Shown here: one piece after another, positions 5,653-13,244 of the stretch | Layout: the number at the start of each line of letters is the position of its first letter | How positions within the stretch are numbered: the stretch's first letter is position 1 | Assembly (NCBI GenBank): GCA_003500955.1 | Contig: DNQP01000002.1 | Location: 3,282-19,692 of the forward strand | Origin: Curvibacter sp. | Lineage (GTDB): Bacteria > Pseudomonadota > Gammaproteobacteria > Burkholderiales > Burkholderiaceae_C | Length of the DNA stretch: 16,411 bases | Reading direction: 5' to 3' | The notes under the pieces: generated by a model | The model's database searches: none | The model's input: the letters and a program-made list of their open reading frames with translations, nothing else | Told to the model about the DNA's origin: nothing | Translations under genes and position numbers: made by a program

Positions 5653-7386
5653 ATGAATCTCTCCAAGCGTGAATTCATGCAGGTGCTGGGCGCAGGCACC
5701 ATGGCCGGTATGGGCCTGGGTGCCTATGCCGAGGCCGATGCCGCCACGGCGGCACAGGGTCTCTACGACATTCCGAAGTTCGGCAATGTCTCCCTGCTGC
5801 ACATGACCGACTGCCACGCGCAGCTCAAGCCCATCCATTTCCGCGAGCCCAATGTGAACCTGGGCATCGGCAGCATGAAGGGGCGTCTGCCGCACCTCGT
5901 GGGCGAGCATCTGCTCCAGGTGGCCAAGGTGCGTCCCGGCACTGCCGAGGCGCATGCGCTGACCTACCTCGATTTCGAGAAGGCGGCGCAACGCTACGGC
6001 AAGGTCGGTGGCTTCGCCCACCTGTCCACGCTGGTGCAGCGCCTCAAGGCCAACCGCCCCGGAGCGCTGCTGCTCGACGGCGGCGACACCTGGCAGGGCA
6101 GCGCCACCTCGCTGTGGACGAACGCGCAGGACATGGTCGATGCCTGCAAGCTGCTGGGCGTGGACGTGATGACCGGCCACTGGGAATTCACCTATGGCAT
6201 GGAGCGCGTGAAGGAAATCATCGAGAAGGACTTCGCGGGCAAGGTCGACTTCGTGGCCCAGAACGTCACCACCACCGACTTCGGCGACCCGGTGTTCAAG
6301 CCCTATGTGATGCGCGAGATCAACGGTGTGCCCTGCGCCATCATCGGCCAGGCTTTCCCCTACACCCCCATCGCCAACCCGCGCTACCTGGTGGCCGACT
6401 GGTCCTTCGGCATCCAGGACGAGAACATGCAGAAGGTGGTGGACGAGGTGCGTGCCAAGGGCGCGCAGCTTGTCGTCTTGCTGTCGCACAACGGCATGGA
6501 CGTGGACCTCAAGATGGCCAGCCGTGTCAGCGGCATCGACGCCATCCTTGGGGGGCACACGCACGACGGCATGCCCGTGGCCAGCATCGTGAGCAACAAG
6601 GGCGGCAAGACCATCGTCACCAATGCCGGCTCCAACGGCAAGTTCCTGGGCGTGATCGACTTCCAGGTCAAGGACAAGAAGCTGGTGGATTTCCGCTACA
6701 AGCTGCTCCCCGTCTTTGCCAACATGCTGCCGGCCGACCGGGCCATGGATGCATTGATCACCAAGGTCCGCGCGCCTTACGAGAGCAAGCTTAAGGAGGT
6801 GCTGGCCGTCACCGAAGGCACGCTTTACCGCCGCGGCAACTTCAACGGCACGGGCGACCAGCTGCTGCTCGATGCGCTCATGGATGTGCAGGGCGCGGAC
6901 CTGGCCTTCTCGCCCGGCTTCCGCTGGGGCACCAGCCTGCTGCCGGGCCAGGCCATCACGCGCGAGTGGCTCATGGACATGACCGCCACCACCTACTCCT
7001 ACGCCACGGTCAGCGAGATGAGCGGGGCCATGATCAAGACCGTGCTCGAGGACGTCTGCGACAACCTCTTCAACCCCGATCCCTACTACCAGCAGGGCGG
7101 CGACATGGTGCGTGTGGGCGGCCTGTCCTACACCTGCAACCCCGTGGCCGGCATGGGCCAGCGCATCGACAACATGATGCTCAAGGGCAAGCGCATCGAG
7201 GCCGACAAGCTCTACAAGGTGGCTGGCTGGGCACCCGTGGCCGAGGAGGCGCGCAATGCCGGCAACAAGCCTGTGTGGGACGTGGTGGAGACCTGGCTCA
7301 AGGCGCGCGGCGGCAAGGTTGCGCCGCGCCAGCTCAACATGCCCAAGGTGGAAGGCGTGCTGCCCAACCCTGGCTATGCTGCCTGA
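5653..7386 (+). CDS. soxB: SoxB, dimanganese thiosulfohydrolase
   Basis: This 577-residue periplasmic enzyme hydrolyses the terminal sulfonate from SoxY-bound intermediates, releasing sulfate. It belongs to the metallophosphoesterase/5'-nucleotidase superfamily. The metal-binding motifs are in order: D53-C-H55, G143-G-D145-T-W, G175-H176-W-E178, S278-H279-N-G and G300-G-H302-T-H304-D. The C-terminal nucleotidase-like domain follows (VTEGTLYRRGNFNG to the FSPGFRWG region). The N-terminus carries a Tat-like signal with K5-R6 in place of two arginines (SKREFMQ) and a hydrophobic core to about residue 31. There is no recognisable Shine-Dalgarno before ATG 5653, and a strong terminator lies just upstream, so expression must depend on read-through or an unseen promoter. 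A long hairpin follows the stop. Confidence 0.97.
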   Translation: MNLSKREFMQVLGAGTMAGMGLGAYAEADAATAAQGLYDIPKFGNVSLLHMTDCHAQLKPIHFREPNVNLGIGSMKGRLPHLVGEHLLQVAKVRPGTAEAHALTYLDFEKAAQRYGKVGGFAHLSTLVQRLKANRPGALLLDGGDTWQGSATSLWTNAQDMVDACKLLGVDVMTGHWEFTYGMERVKEIIEKDFAGKVDFVAQNVTTTDFGDPVFKPYVMREINGVPCAIIGQAFPYTPIANPRYLVADWSFGIQDENMQKVVDEVRAKGAQLVVLLSHNGMDVDLKMASRVSGIDAILGGHTHDGMPVASIVSNKGGKTIVTNAGSNGKFLGVIDFQVKDKKLVDFRYKLLPVFANMLPADRAMDALITKVRAPYESKLKEVLAVTEGTLYRRGNFNGTGDQLLLDALMDVQGADLAFSPGFRWGTSLLPGQAITREWLMDMTATTYSYATVSEMSGAMIKTVLEDVCDNLFNPDPYYQQGGDMVRVGGLSYTCNPVAGMGQRIDNMMLKGKRIEADKLYKVAGWAPVAEEARNAGNKPVWDVVETWLKARGGKVAPRQLNMPKVEGVLPNPGYAA

Positions 7387-7397
7387 GCCCTTCGAGG

Positions 7398-7437
7398 CGC
7401 CATGAGAGCGGGGCCCTCGGGTCCCGTTTTCATGGTG
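7398..7437 (+). terminator. long hairpin terminator after soxB
   Basis: A near-continuous stem. The core CGGGGCC (7409-7415) pairs with GGTCCCG (7420-7426) around CTCG and is followed by TTTT (7427-7430). Flanking bases extend the pairing, with CCATGA (7400-7405) matching TCATGG (7430-7435), plus wobble pairs. It lies between the convergent soxB and phospholipase D-like genes and should end the sox message. It has no T-run on the opposite strand. Confidence 0.75.
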
Positions 7438-7492
7438 GCCGCCGCTCGGGCGTGAACCGACGAGCCATGCGGCGAGTCCCAAAGCACGCGCT

Positions 7493-8905
7493 TTACAGCT
7501 GAAAAGCCAGCCAGCGAACTGTGCCCTCCAGCATCTCGCGCGGCAGGCTTGGGGCTCGCGCATCGAAGGCCCTCGCCTTCTGGCGCAAGTCATCGATCCA
7601 CTCGGCAAAGGCACGTACTTCGTGCCGACCGTAGAACGCGATCATCAGCTCGAAATTGAGAAACAGACTGCGTTCGTCGAGATTGGCCGTGCCGGCCAGG
7701 CTGATCTCTTCATCGAAGACGATGGCCTTGGCGTGAACCATCCGGTGCGTCAACCAGATGCGGACACCCACGGCATGAAGGTCACGCAGTGCAGCCATGC
7801 GCGCAAGGTCGGCCAGCATGTGGTTGGAGCGCTTCGGGAGCACGAGGTCGACCGCGATGCCGCGCCGCGCGGCCAGCGAGAGTGCCATGGCCAATGCGGC
7901 GTCTGGCACGAAGTACGGCGTGACAGCGAGGATCCGTTCGCGCGCGCGATGGCAGGCCGAGATCAGCAAGGTGTAGACCGTATCCTCGCGCTGATCTGGA
8001 CCGCTGGGTATCAGTTGGACGCAGCGCGCCTGACTCGCAGCACTCAACAGAGGCGCCGGTGCACTTCCACGCGCCTCGCTGATCTTTTGCGTCGTCGCCA
8101 GCGCCCAGTCACATTCAAACTGCGCCTGTGCCTGGGCAGCAATCGGGCCATCCACCTCGAACGTCAGGTCTATCCAGGACTGCGATTCCGGCACCTTGGA
8201 GTCCAGGCGATCAAAATAAAACGAGCTCAGATTGCGACCACCCGTCCACAAGCGTGCACCGTCGACCAGCACCAGTTTGCGATGGTTGCGTAGATTTGTC
8301 TGACCCGGCAGCGCTGACGAGAACGGGGGGATGAAGATCGACACCTGCACGCCGCTGCCGCGCAGCGCCCGAAAATTTGCGCTTCCTCCGAAGTAGCGGC
8401 CGACGCCATCCACGATCAACCGAACGCGCAGGCCGGCACGCGCTTTCGCGGCCAGGCGTTCGCACACGGCCTGCCCCAGTGCGTCGTGTGCCAGCACAAA
8501 GGTGCTGAGGTCGATCGAGGTGGAGGCGCCATCCAGCAGTGCCAGGAGCGCCGCGTAGGCATGGGCGCCATCTCGATGCAAGGTGAACTGGCCGAGCGCG
8601 ACGGCGGGTGGCAGCCCCATTTGCCAGGCGAGCGTCTGAAATGCGCGCTGCTCGGCACTGGCGCCAGCGCTTGCCGGTGACGACCCCATTGTCGGCTGCG
8701 GCTGAGGCGGCCGCGCGAACTTGCGATTGCCGATCAGAAGGTACAGCGGCAGTGCAAGATAAGGCAGCAGAAGAATGGAAAGCAGCCACGCGATCGCGGC
8801 GGACGGATGTCGGCGTTGCCGAAATGTGTGGGTGGACGCCAAATAGAGCGACAGCGCACCCAGAGCAACCAGGCCGTGCAGGGAGATCCAGTGTCCGGTG
8901 TTCAT
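7493..8905 (-). CDS. phospholipase D family protein, cardiolipin synthase-like
   Basis: A 470-residue membrane protein. Two N-terminal hydrophobic segments (about residues 5-25, and the AWLLSILLLPYLALPLYLLIG stretch near 40-60) match the PLDc_N region of bacterial cardiolipin synthases. Two HKD motifs follow: H-R-K-L-V-L-V-D in LRNHRKLVLVDG, and H-A-K-A-I-V-F-D in MVHAKAIVFDEE. Each is followed by the expected Gly-Asn or Gly-Arg-Asn segment (WTGGRNLS and LAGTANLDERS). Such enzymes join two phosphatidylglycerols, or a related pair of phospholipids, to make cardiolipin. The substrate here is not provable from sequence. ATG 8905 is the first ATG in frame; extending to TTG 8998 would add 31 soluble residues ahead of the membrane segment. 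There is no clear Shine-Dalgarno. The gene is divergent from the DUF2127 gene. Confidence 0.88.
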   Translation of the reverse strand: MNTGHWISLHGLVALGALSLYLASTHTFRQRRHPSAAIAWLLSILLLPYLALPLYLLIGNRKFARPPQPQPTMGSSPASAGASAEQRAFQTLAWQMGLPPAVALGQFTLHRDGAHAYAALLALLDGASTSIDLSTFVLAHDALGQAVCERLAAKARAGLRVRLIVDGVGRYFGGSANFRALRGSGVQVSIFIPPFSSALPGQTNLRNHRKLVLVDGARLWTGGRNLSSFYFDRLDSKVPESQSWIDLTFEVDGPIAAQAQAQFECDWALATTQKISEARGSAPAPLLSAASQARCVQLIPSGPDQREDTVYTLLISACHRARERILAVTPYFVPDAALAMALSLAARRGIAVDLVLPKRSNHMLADLARMAALRDLHAVGVRIWLTHRMVHAKAIVFDEEISLAGTANLDERSLFLNFELMIAFYGRHEVRAFAEWIDDLRQKARAFDARAPSLPREMLEGTVRWLAFQL

Positions 8906-9036
8906 GGATGGGCATGGATGGAAAGAGGGTGCTGAAGCGCTCAGACGTGGTCGGATCGGTGTTGCCTGTTCGTCACTGTAGGATAAGTCCAGACGCAAGC
9001 GCGGTGCTGTTTCCCGCCGTACTAAACTCCGACGCC

Positions 9037-9534
9037 ATGCATGCGCACCACGCCAAGGAGGCGCCTACCAGCGGTCACCTGCCGCCATCGCAGCGGCAGC
9101 TGGTGCGGGGCATTGCCGTGTTCGAGGCGGTCAAGGGGCTGGCCGCACTGCTCAGCGCCATCGGCCTGGCCGAACTGCTGCACCATGATCTGCACCAACT
9201 CGTGCTGGAGCTGGTCGGCCATTTCGGCCTCAAGCCGACACAGTCCTTCCCCCATATCGTGCTGCACTACGCAGATGTGCTCAACCGCACGCCCATCGGG
9301 ACGCTCGAGATCTTGCTCTGCTCCTATGCGACCTTGCGCCTGACCGAGGCCTATGGCCTGTGGAACGAGTCCGCCTGGGGCGCATGGCTGGGCGCTCTCT
9401 CAGGTGGACTCTACGTCCCATTTGAACTGCGGCATCTCTGGCACGATCCCTCTGCGATCGGCGCCAGCGTGCTGGCAATCAATCTGCTGCTGGTGGCTTT
9501 TCTGGCGATGCAGCTTTGGAGAAAGCGGGGCTAA
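9037..9534 (+). CDS. DUF2127 family integral membrane protein
   Basis: A 165-residue protein with about four hydrophobic segments: around residues 25-45 (GIAVFEAVKGLAALLSAIGL), 80-100 (TPIGTLEILLCSYATLRL), 112-128 (WGAWLGALSGGLYVPFE) and 140-160 (LAINLLLVAFLAMQL). The pattern EAYGLWNESAWGAWL, then VPFELRHLWHDPS and a final NLLLVAFL segment, is that of DUF2127, a family with no firmly established function. ATG 9037 is the first start consistent with the domain; a purine-rich AAGGAGG at 9055-9061 lies inside the gene and has no start after it. It is divergent from the phospholipase D-like gene, with 131 bases between them, so the two may share a control region, though no promoter stands out. 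Confidence 0.82.
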   Translation: MHAHHAKEAPTSGHLPPSQRQLVRGIAVFEAVKGLAALLSAIGLAELLHHDLHQLVLELVGHFGLKPTQSFPHIVLHYADVLNRTPIGTLEILLCSYATLRLTEAYGLWNESAWGAWLGALSGGLYVPFELRHLWHDPSAIGASVLAINLLLVAFLAMQLWRKRG

Positions 9535-9913
9535 GGCGAGAGCGTGGCCGCTTGAGCAGCCCGTAAGCCGGCTCACCGCCGAAGGGCGCATCCTGGGAGG
9601 GTACGGGTCGCAGATGTTCGATAGAAGTGGCTCATCGAAAGTTGAGCTCCGCCCGTTATGCCCCATCGGGGGCGTGTCAACTCGGCAATATGTGCACGCC
9701 GATGCAGCTTGGCTTGCAAGGTGGCCCGGTTGCTGCGCTGCGGTCAACTCACGCAGTCTTCTGGCATGCCATCATCTGCTTTGCTAAGCCCTGCGCAACT
9801 TGACAGCTATCCGAGCGGCAGACCTTGGGGAAATCCTGGAGCGCATCAGGAACTTGAAGTTTCGCTGCGGGTGATCGTTAGCAGATCGCCGTCGTCTGTA
9901 CCTGTTTGAGCCG
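9535..9913. other. gene-free stretch between convergent genes
   Basis: These 379 bases lie between the ends of the DUF2127 gene (+) and the MFS gene (-). I find no credible gene, RNA gene or T-tailed terminator. A small hairpin, GCCCC (9660-9664) with GGGGC (9669-9673), is present without a T-run. A 28-codon open stretch at 9788-9874 (LTAIRAADLGEILERIRNL) looks protein-like but has no start and I cannot assign it. The region may hold decayed coding sequence. Confidence 0.5.
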
Positions 9914-11131
9914 TCAGCGCCCCAGCCATGTCCTGCGGCTGGGCTTGAGCAATCCCAACAGGGCGATGACGCTGAATGCAGCGCCTGCAAAAAAAGTGAA
10001 CGAGGCGCCAAGCCTATCCCACAGCAAGCCTGCGACGACACTGGCAATCAGCATGGCAAGGCCACTGACCAGATTGAAAAATCCAAAGGCGGTGCCTCGA
10101 AGATCGGAGGGCGCTGTATCCGCGACCATGGTTGCCAGCAAGCCCTGAGTCATGCCCATGTGAACCCCCCACAGCACGACCCCGGCCAGCACCGTCGTCC
10201 AGTGCTCATCCATGGCCAAAACCAGGTCGGCGGCAATCAGGACCACCAAGCCACACGCCAAGAGCGTTTTGTGGCGCATCCGGTCAGACAATTTGCCGAA
10301 CGGATAGGCTGATGCAGCGTAGACGATATTCATGGTCACCATCACCAATGGCACCAGTGCGATGGCGATCCCCGCCTGCTGGGCCCGCAGCACCAAGAAC
10401 GCCTCGCTGAACCGGGCCAGCGTGAACACGGCCCCCACGCTCACCACCCACCAGTACGCTCCACCAAAGTGCCTCAGGTTATCCCAGCGTAGCGGGTGGG
10501 TCCGTTTCTCGCTGGCGTGATGCTCGGGCTCCCGCACGCCAAACAGCAGCAGTGCGACTGCGAGCAACCCAGGAACCACGGCCACCCAGAACACCGCCCG
10601 GAAGTCGTTGGCCCATAGCAGCATCAGCCCAGCCGCCAGCAGCGGACCGAGAAACGCACCGACGGTATCCAGGGATAGGCGCAGACCGAACGCCGTACCG
10701 CGCACCTCCGGGGGGACGATGTCCGCCACCATGGCGTCTCGCGGCGCACCGCGAATGCCTTTGCCTATCCGATCCAGCACGCGCGCCGCGAGCACGATGC
10801 CCGTGGTCGGTGCGATCGCAAACAGAGGCTTGGTCAACGCTCCCAGCGCGTACCCGAAGACGGCCAAGCCTTTGCCCTTGCCCCAGTAGTCACTGATGGC
10901 GCCCGAGAACACCTTGACGATCAAGGCCGTCGCTTCAGCCAGCCCTTCGATCAAGCCCACAACCAAGGCACTTGCACCCAAGGTGCCGACCATGAACAGG
11001 GGTAGCAGGCTATGGATCATCTCCGAGGAGATGTCCATCAACATGCTGACGAATCCAAGTATCCAGATGCTGGCAGGAACCCGGACGGGTTCGGCTGCCT
11101 GTGGTGTGTCGGTCTTTGGTCGGATACGCAT
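9914..11131 (-). CDS. MFS transporter, 12 transmembrane segments
   Basis: A 405-residue major facilitator superfamily protein with alternating hydrophobic segments along its whole length. Family signatures are present. GAISDYWGKGKG follows the second helix, in place of the usual GxLaDrxGrr loop. DRIGKGIRGAPRDAMVADIV lies in the fourth/fifth helix region. The second half repeats the pattern with YPFGKLSDRMRHK and DLRGTAFGFFNLVSG. The duplicated PPEVRGTAFGLRLSLDTVG and SDLRGTAFGFFN show the two-fold internal repeat clearly. The substrate is unknown; drug, metabolite or ion efflux are all possible. The Shine-Dalgarno GGAGG (11139-11143 on the opposite strand) lies seven bases before ATG 11131, a good start. 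The potassium-channel-like gene ends 60 bases upstream on the same strand, so the two may be co-transcribed. Confidence 0.88.
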   Translation of the reverse strand: MRIRPKTDTPQAAEPVRVPASIWILGFVSMLMDISSEMIHSLLPLFMVGTLGASALVVGLIEGLAEATALIVKVFSGAISDYWGKGKGLAVFGYALGALTKPLFAIAPTTGIVLAARVLDRIGKGIRGAPRDAMVADIVPPEVRGTAFGLRLSLDTVGAFLGPLLAAGLMLLWANDFRAVFWVAVVPGLLAVALLLFGVREPEHHASEKRTHPLRWDNLRHFGGAYWWVVSVGAVFTLARFSEAFLVLRAQQAGIAIALVPLVMVTMNIVYAASAYPFGKLSDRMRHKTLLACGLVVLIAADLVLAMDEHWTTVLAGVVLWGVHMGMTQGLLATMVADTAPSDLRGTAFGFFNLVSGLAMLIASVVAGLLWDRLGASFTFFAGAAFSVIALLGLLKPSRRTWLGR

Positions 11132-11191
11132 GTTCGGACCTCCAAAGAGAGATGCCCATCAGGACCGAAAAGCAAGGGTGTCCATGGGTGG

Positions 11192-11635
11192 CTAGGAGTT
11201 GCCGCCGCTACCCTGGGTGTTCCAAAACCGCTCCATGGAGATGTAGGTGAAGGACGCAGTCCAGCCTATGAGCAGCAGACCGTTGAGGGCCTCAACGCCC
11301 GCCAGGAGACGAATCGGGCCATTGGGCGTGACGTCGCCGAAGCCCAGCGATGTGTAGGTCTCGGCCGAGAAGTAGAGGCTGGTGGAGAACAGGGAGTCCG
11401 AGGCGCCAGCGAGCTCGCCAGCGCCGCCGTGCGCGACAAGGAGATAGACCGCTATGCCGTAGAGCAGGATTTCCAGGGCGTGCGTCACAAAGGCGATGGC
11501 AATCACCACCAGGATCTTGAGGCGATCGGGCACGGCCAACCGTGGGAGACTCGCATTCAGTCCCCGCAGAACCTCGTAATGCAGGAATCCCGTGACGGTG
11601 ACCAAGAGAGCCGCTGCGATGACAACCGTGAGCAT
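11192..11635 (-). CDS. two-helix potassium-channel-like protein (Ion_trans_2 pore)
   Basis: A 147-residue protein. Hydrophobic helices near residues 3-20 and 42-68 precede a pore region (SLYFSAETYTSLGFGDVTP) and a last helix (AGVEALNGLLLIGWTASFTYI). The T-S-L-G-F-G-D segment aligns with the potassium selectivity filter T-V-G-Y-G-D, with Phe for Tyr, a change known in some channels. No ligand-binding or RCK domain is attached, so gating cannot be inferred. No Shine-Dalgarno is evident before ATG 11635, and there is no earlier in-frame start. It lies between the DsrE-like gene (75 bases upstream) and the MFS gene (60 bases downstream), all on the same strand. That may form an operon, although the products have no obvious shared role. 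Confidence 0.85.
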   Translation of the reverse strand: MLTVVIAAALLVTVTGFLHYEVLRGLNASLPRLAVPDRLKILVVIAIAFVTHALEILLYGIAVYLLVAHGGAGELAGASDSLFSTSLYFSAETYTSLGFGDVTPNGPIRLLAGVEALNGLLLIGWTASFTYISMERFWNTQGSGGNS

Positions 11636-11710
11636 GGAAGCAGTGTCGCAGACGTGAGGCCTCGGGTAAAGACCATCGACGGCCGCACACCGAGCGTTTG
11701 CGGCGGCGCC

Positions 11711-12247
11711 TCAGCGGATCTGCTCGATCGAGAACTTCTTGTCCTGCACGATGGCCGGCACCAGCGCATAGCCCTGGTTCTGCCAGTGCACCAGCTCGGT
11801 GATGGCCGAGGGGGCCACCTCCACGAAGTCCTGCATGTCGGCGGGCGTGTAGCCGTAGTCCTGCAGCGCCAGGCCGCAGACCCGGAACTTCACGCCCATC
11901 TCGGCGTAGTAGCGCATGCGCTGCAGCACCTCCTCGTAACGCGCAGCGTTCTTCTTCGCCAGCGCCACGATCTCGGTGCCGTGCAGCAGCACGATGATCT
12001 TGATGTCCTCCGGGAACATGCTGTAGGGCGCCTCGGTGAGCGGGTTCACGAAGCTGCGTACCCAGTAGAGCGCGGCGCCGAGCTTGGCCGGGTCGTCGAG
12101 GAAGATGTCGACCAGGGCCTTGGGGTTCTGGTAGGGCGTCTGCACCACCTTGGCCTGCGCCAGTGCGGGGCCTGGCGACAGCAGGAGCACAGCAGCCAGC
12201 ACGAACAGGGTGCGGGCATGAGGTGGAATGGCGTTCAGGCGCAACAT
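11711..12247 (-). CDS. secreted DsrE/DsrF-like family protein
   Basis: A 178-residue protein with a Sec signal peptide (residues 1-32, hydrophobic core TLFVLAAVLLLS, cut near ALAQA). The mature part resembles the DsrE/F-like fold: a strand DIKIIVLLHGTEI, then helices, then MGVKFRVCGLALQDYGYTP with a single conserved-looking cysteine, C124, and the ending YALVPAIVQDKKFSIEQI. In cytoplasmic DsrE and TusD proteins an equivalent cysteine carries sulfur. A periplasmic version near a sox operon might handle sulfane sulfur, but that is inference and the genes are about 4 kb apart. ATG 12247 is chosen for its signal peptide and for AGGAA seven bases upstream; longer in-frame extensions run antisense through the lipoprotein gene. 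Confidence 0.82.
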   Translation of the reverse strand: MLRLNAIPPHARTLFVLAAVLLLSPGPALAQAKVVQTPYQNPKALVDIFLDDPAKLGAALYWVRSFVNPLTEAPYSMFPEDIKIIVLLHGTEIVALAKKNAARYEEVLQRMRYYAEMGVKFRVCGLALQDYGYTPADMQDFVEVAPSAITELVHWQNQGYALVPAIVQDKKFSIEQIR

Positions 12248-12266
12248 GGGGGAATTCCTGATGGTC

Positions 12267-12283
12267 GGGGCCGGGGCCGGGCC
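12267..12283. repeat. GGGGCC tandem repeat in a 39-bp divergent intergenic region
   Basis: GGGGCC, GGGGCC and GGGCC lie in tandem between the DsrE-like gene (-) and the lipoprotein gene (+). The space leaves no room for two ordinary promoters, so one or both promoters must lie within a neighbouring gene. Confidence 0.5.
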
Positions 12284-12286
12284 GCC

Positions 12287-12856
12287 ATGATAGTCGCCAT
12301 GCGATACGGTGGCTGGTGCAGGTGCTCGTGGGTGGGGATGTTGGCGGTTCTGCTGACGGGCTGTGCCGCCATGCTGCCGGAAACCTATACCAACACCACG
12401 AGCTTCAACAGCTTTGAGGAAGCACGGGCGGCTCTTGAGAAGCTCGAACCCCGCAAGAGTGACCGCGAGGCCATGGAGCGCAACGGTTTTGCCCCAGCGC
12501 ATCATCCCAACATGACCCTGCTCACGCATGCCGACGTGGTGCGTCGCTTCGTGCCCAGCGCGCTGCTCAAGCGCGAGGATCTCGATCCCGGCATCCTGGC
12601 CTGCCTGGAAGCGCGCGATGCCTGCCGTGGTGTGGAAGTGGTGGGTGGGCGGCTCTCCAAGGTCCGCACCGGATCCTTCTGGCCTGATTTCCTCAACTTC
12701 CACCGCCGCACCGAGACCACGGGCTGGCGCTTCACCGCGCTGGTGCTGCTGATCAACGACGAGATCGTCTACCGCTCCTGGAGCGGTCAGCCCAGGATCG
12801 ACGAGGTGGAGATCGTCAAGCGCCCCATGGGGCCTTTGCAAAACATCATTCCCTGA
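12287..12856 (+). CDS. predicted lipoprotein of unknown function
   Basis: I do not recognise this 189-residue protein. It has an N-terminal signal with a lipobox, LLTGCAA, in which the cysteine is at about residue 26. The mature part is soluble and charged, including ARAALEKLEPRKSDREAME (helical), a middle segment with two further cysteines (LACLEARDACRG, a possible disulfide), and a C-terminal half with TETTGWRFTALVLLINDEIVYRSWSG that looks like beta structure. Start 12287 is the first ATG; ATG 12299 gives a slightly better signal (MRYGGWC) and is an equally good choice. Neither has a clear Shine-Dalgarno. It is divergent from the secreted DsrE-like gene across only 39 bases. GC-biased codon use matches the sox side of the window, which supports a real gene. 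Confidence 0.75.
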   Translation: MIVAMRYGGWCRCSWVGMLAVLLTGCAAMLPETYTNTTSFNSFEEARAALEKLEPRKSDREAMERNGFAPAHHPNMTLLTHADVVRRFVPSALLKREDLDPGILACLEARDACRGVEVVGGRLSKVRTGSFWPDFLNFHRRTETTGWRFTALVLLINDEIVYRSWSGQPRIDEVEIVKRPMGPLQNIIP

Positions 12857-13244
12857 CAGGGGAGATGGTGCGCCATATTGGACGTATCTGGGCACTGGTC
12901 GGAAGCATTCGAAACTCCTTATGGACGTTCTGTCCGGCAACCTGGAGTCGATCGGAGCGTAGATGGCTAACAGACAGGTGTGGCCGAACGAGAGGACGGG
13001 AATTGAACCGCAGTGGTCAAGGAGAAGGTTCGTAGGCCAACTGTGAAAGCACATTCGGGACTGGGCGGACTCGCCCACCTGCGTGTGGATAGGCCAGACC
13101 AAGACCCGCGCCAAGCCGGCCAATTACATCGCCAATAGCGTCGAGCGCAAGCCAGGCAGTTAGAGCCAACGTGGGTCAGCCTAGGATGCATATCTATACC
13201 CTAAGCGGTTCACATTTTCTGTGAAACCGAAAGAGGAGCTGTTG
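12857..13244. other. gene-free stretch at a composition boundary
   Basis: These 388 bases hold no gene I can support. A short open stretch ending at the TAG near 13161 reads KHIRDWADSPTCVWIGQTK followed by about 18 residues, looking like the tail of a decayed protein. It has no start, and I cannot name its family. Composition changes from GC-rich to AT-rich near 13180. This would be a plausible junction of older and newer DNA, but I see no insertion sequence ends, tRNA or attachment repeats. Confidence 0.45.
13207..13228 (-). terminator. possible hairpin after the TIGR02444 gene
   Basis: GGTTCACA (13207-13214) pairs with TGTGAAACC (13220-13228) apart from one bulged base, with a TTTTC loop. 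It lies 17 bases beyond the stop of the - strand gene. There is no T-run on that strand, so it could equally be a protein-binding dyad. Confidence 0.3.

Noticed and set aside
5629..7614. 661-codon open frame on the - strand opposite soxB
   Set aside because: soxB has every metal-binding motif on the + strand. The antisense product is rich in His, Gly and Val without a fold signature.
7622..8293. Open frame on the + strand within the phospholipase D-like gene
   Set aside because: The - strand has two intact HKD motifs, and the + frame shows no domain.
9788..9874. 28-codon protein-like stretch in the 9535-9913 gap
   Set aside because: It has a stop immediately before it, no start codon and no family I can name, so it is too short to call a pseudogene.
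11012..12286. Open + strand extension ahead of the lipoprotein
   Set aside because: It runs antisense through the channel and DsrE-like genes, which have clear domains. The lipoprotein signal begins near 12287.
12248..13123. N-terminal extension of the DsrE-like gene on the - strand
   Set aside because: It lies antisense to the lipoprotein gene. A proper signal peptide and Shine-Dalgarno mark the start at 12247.
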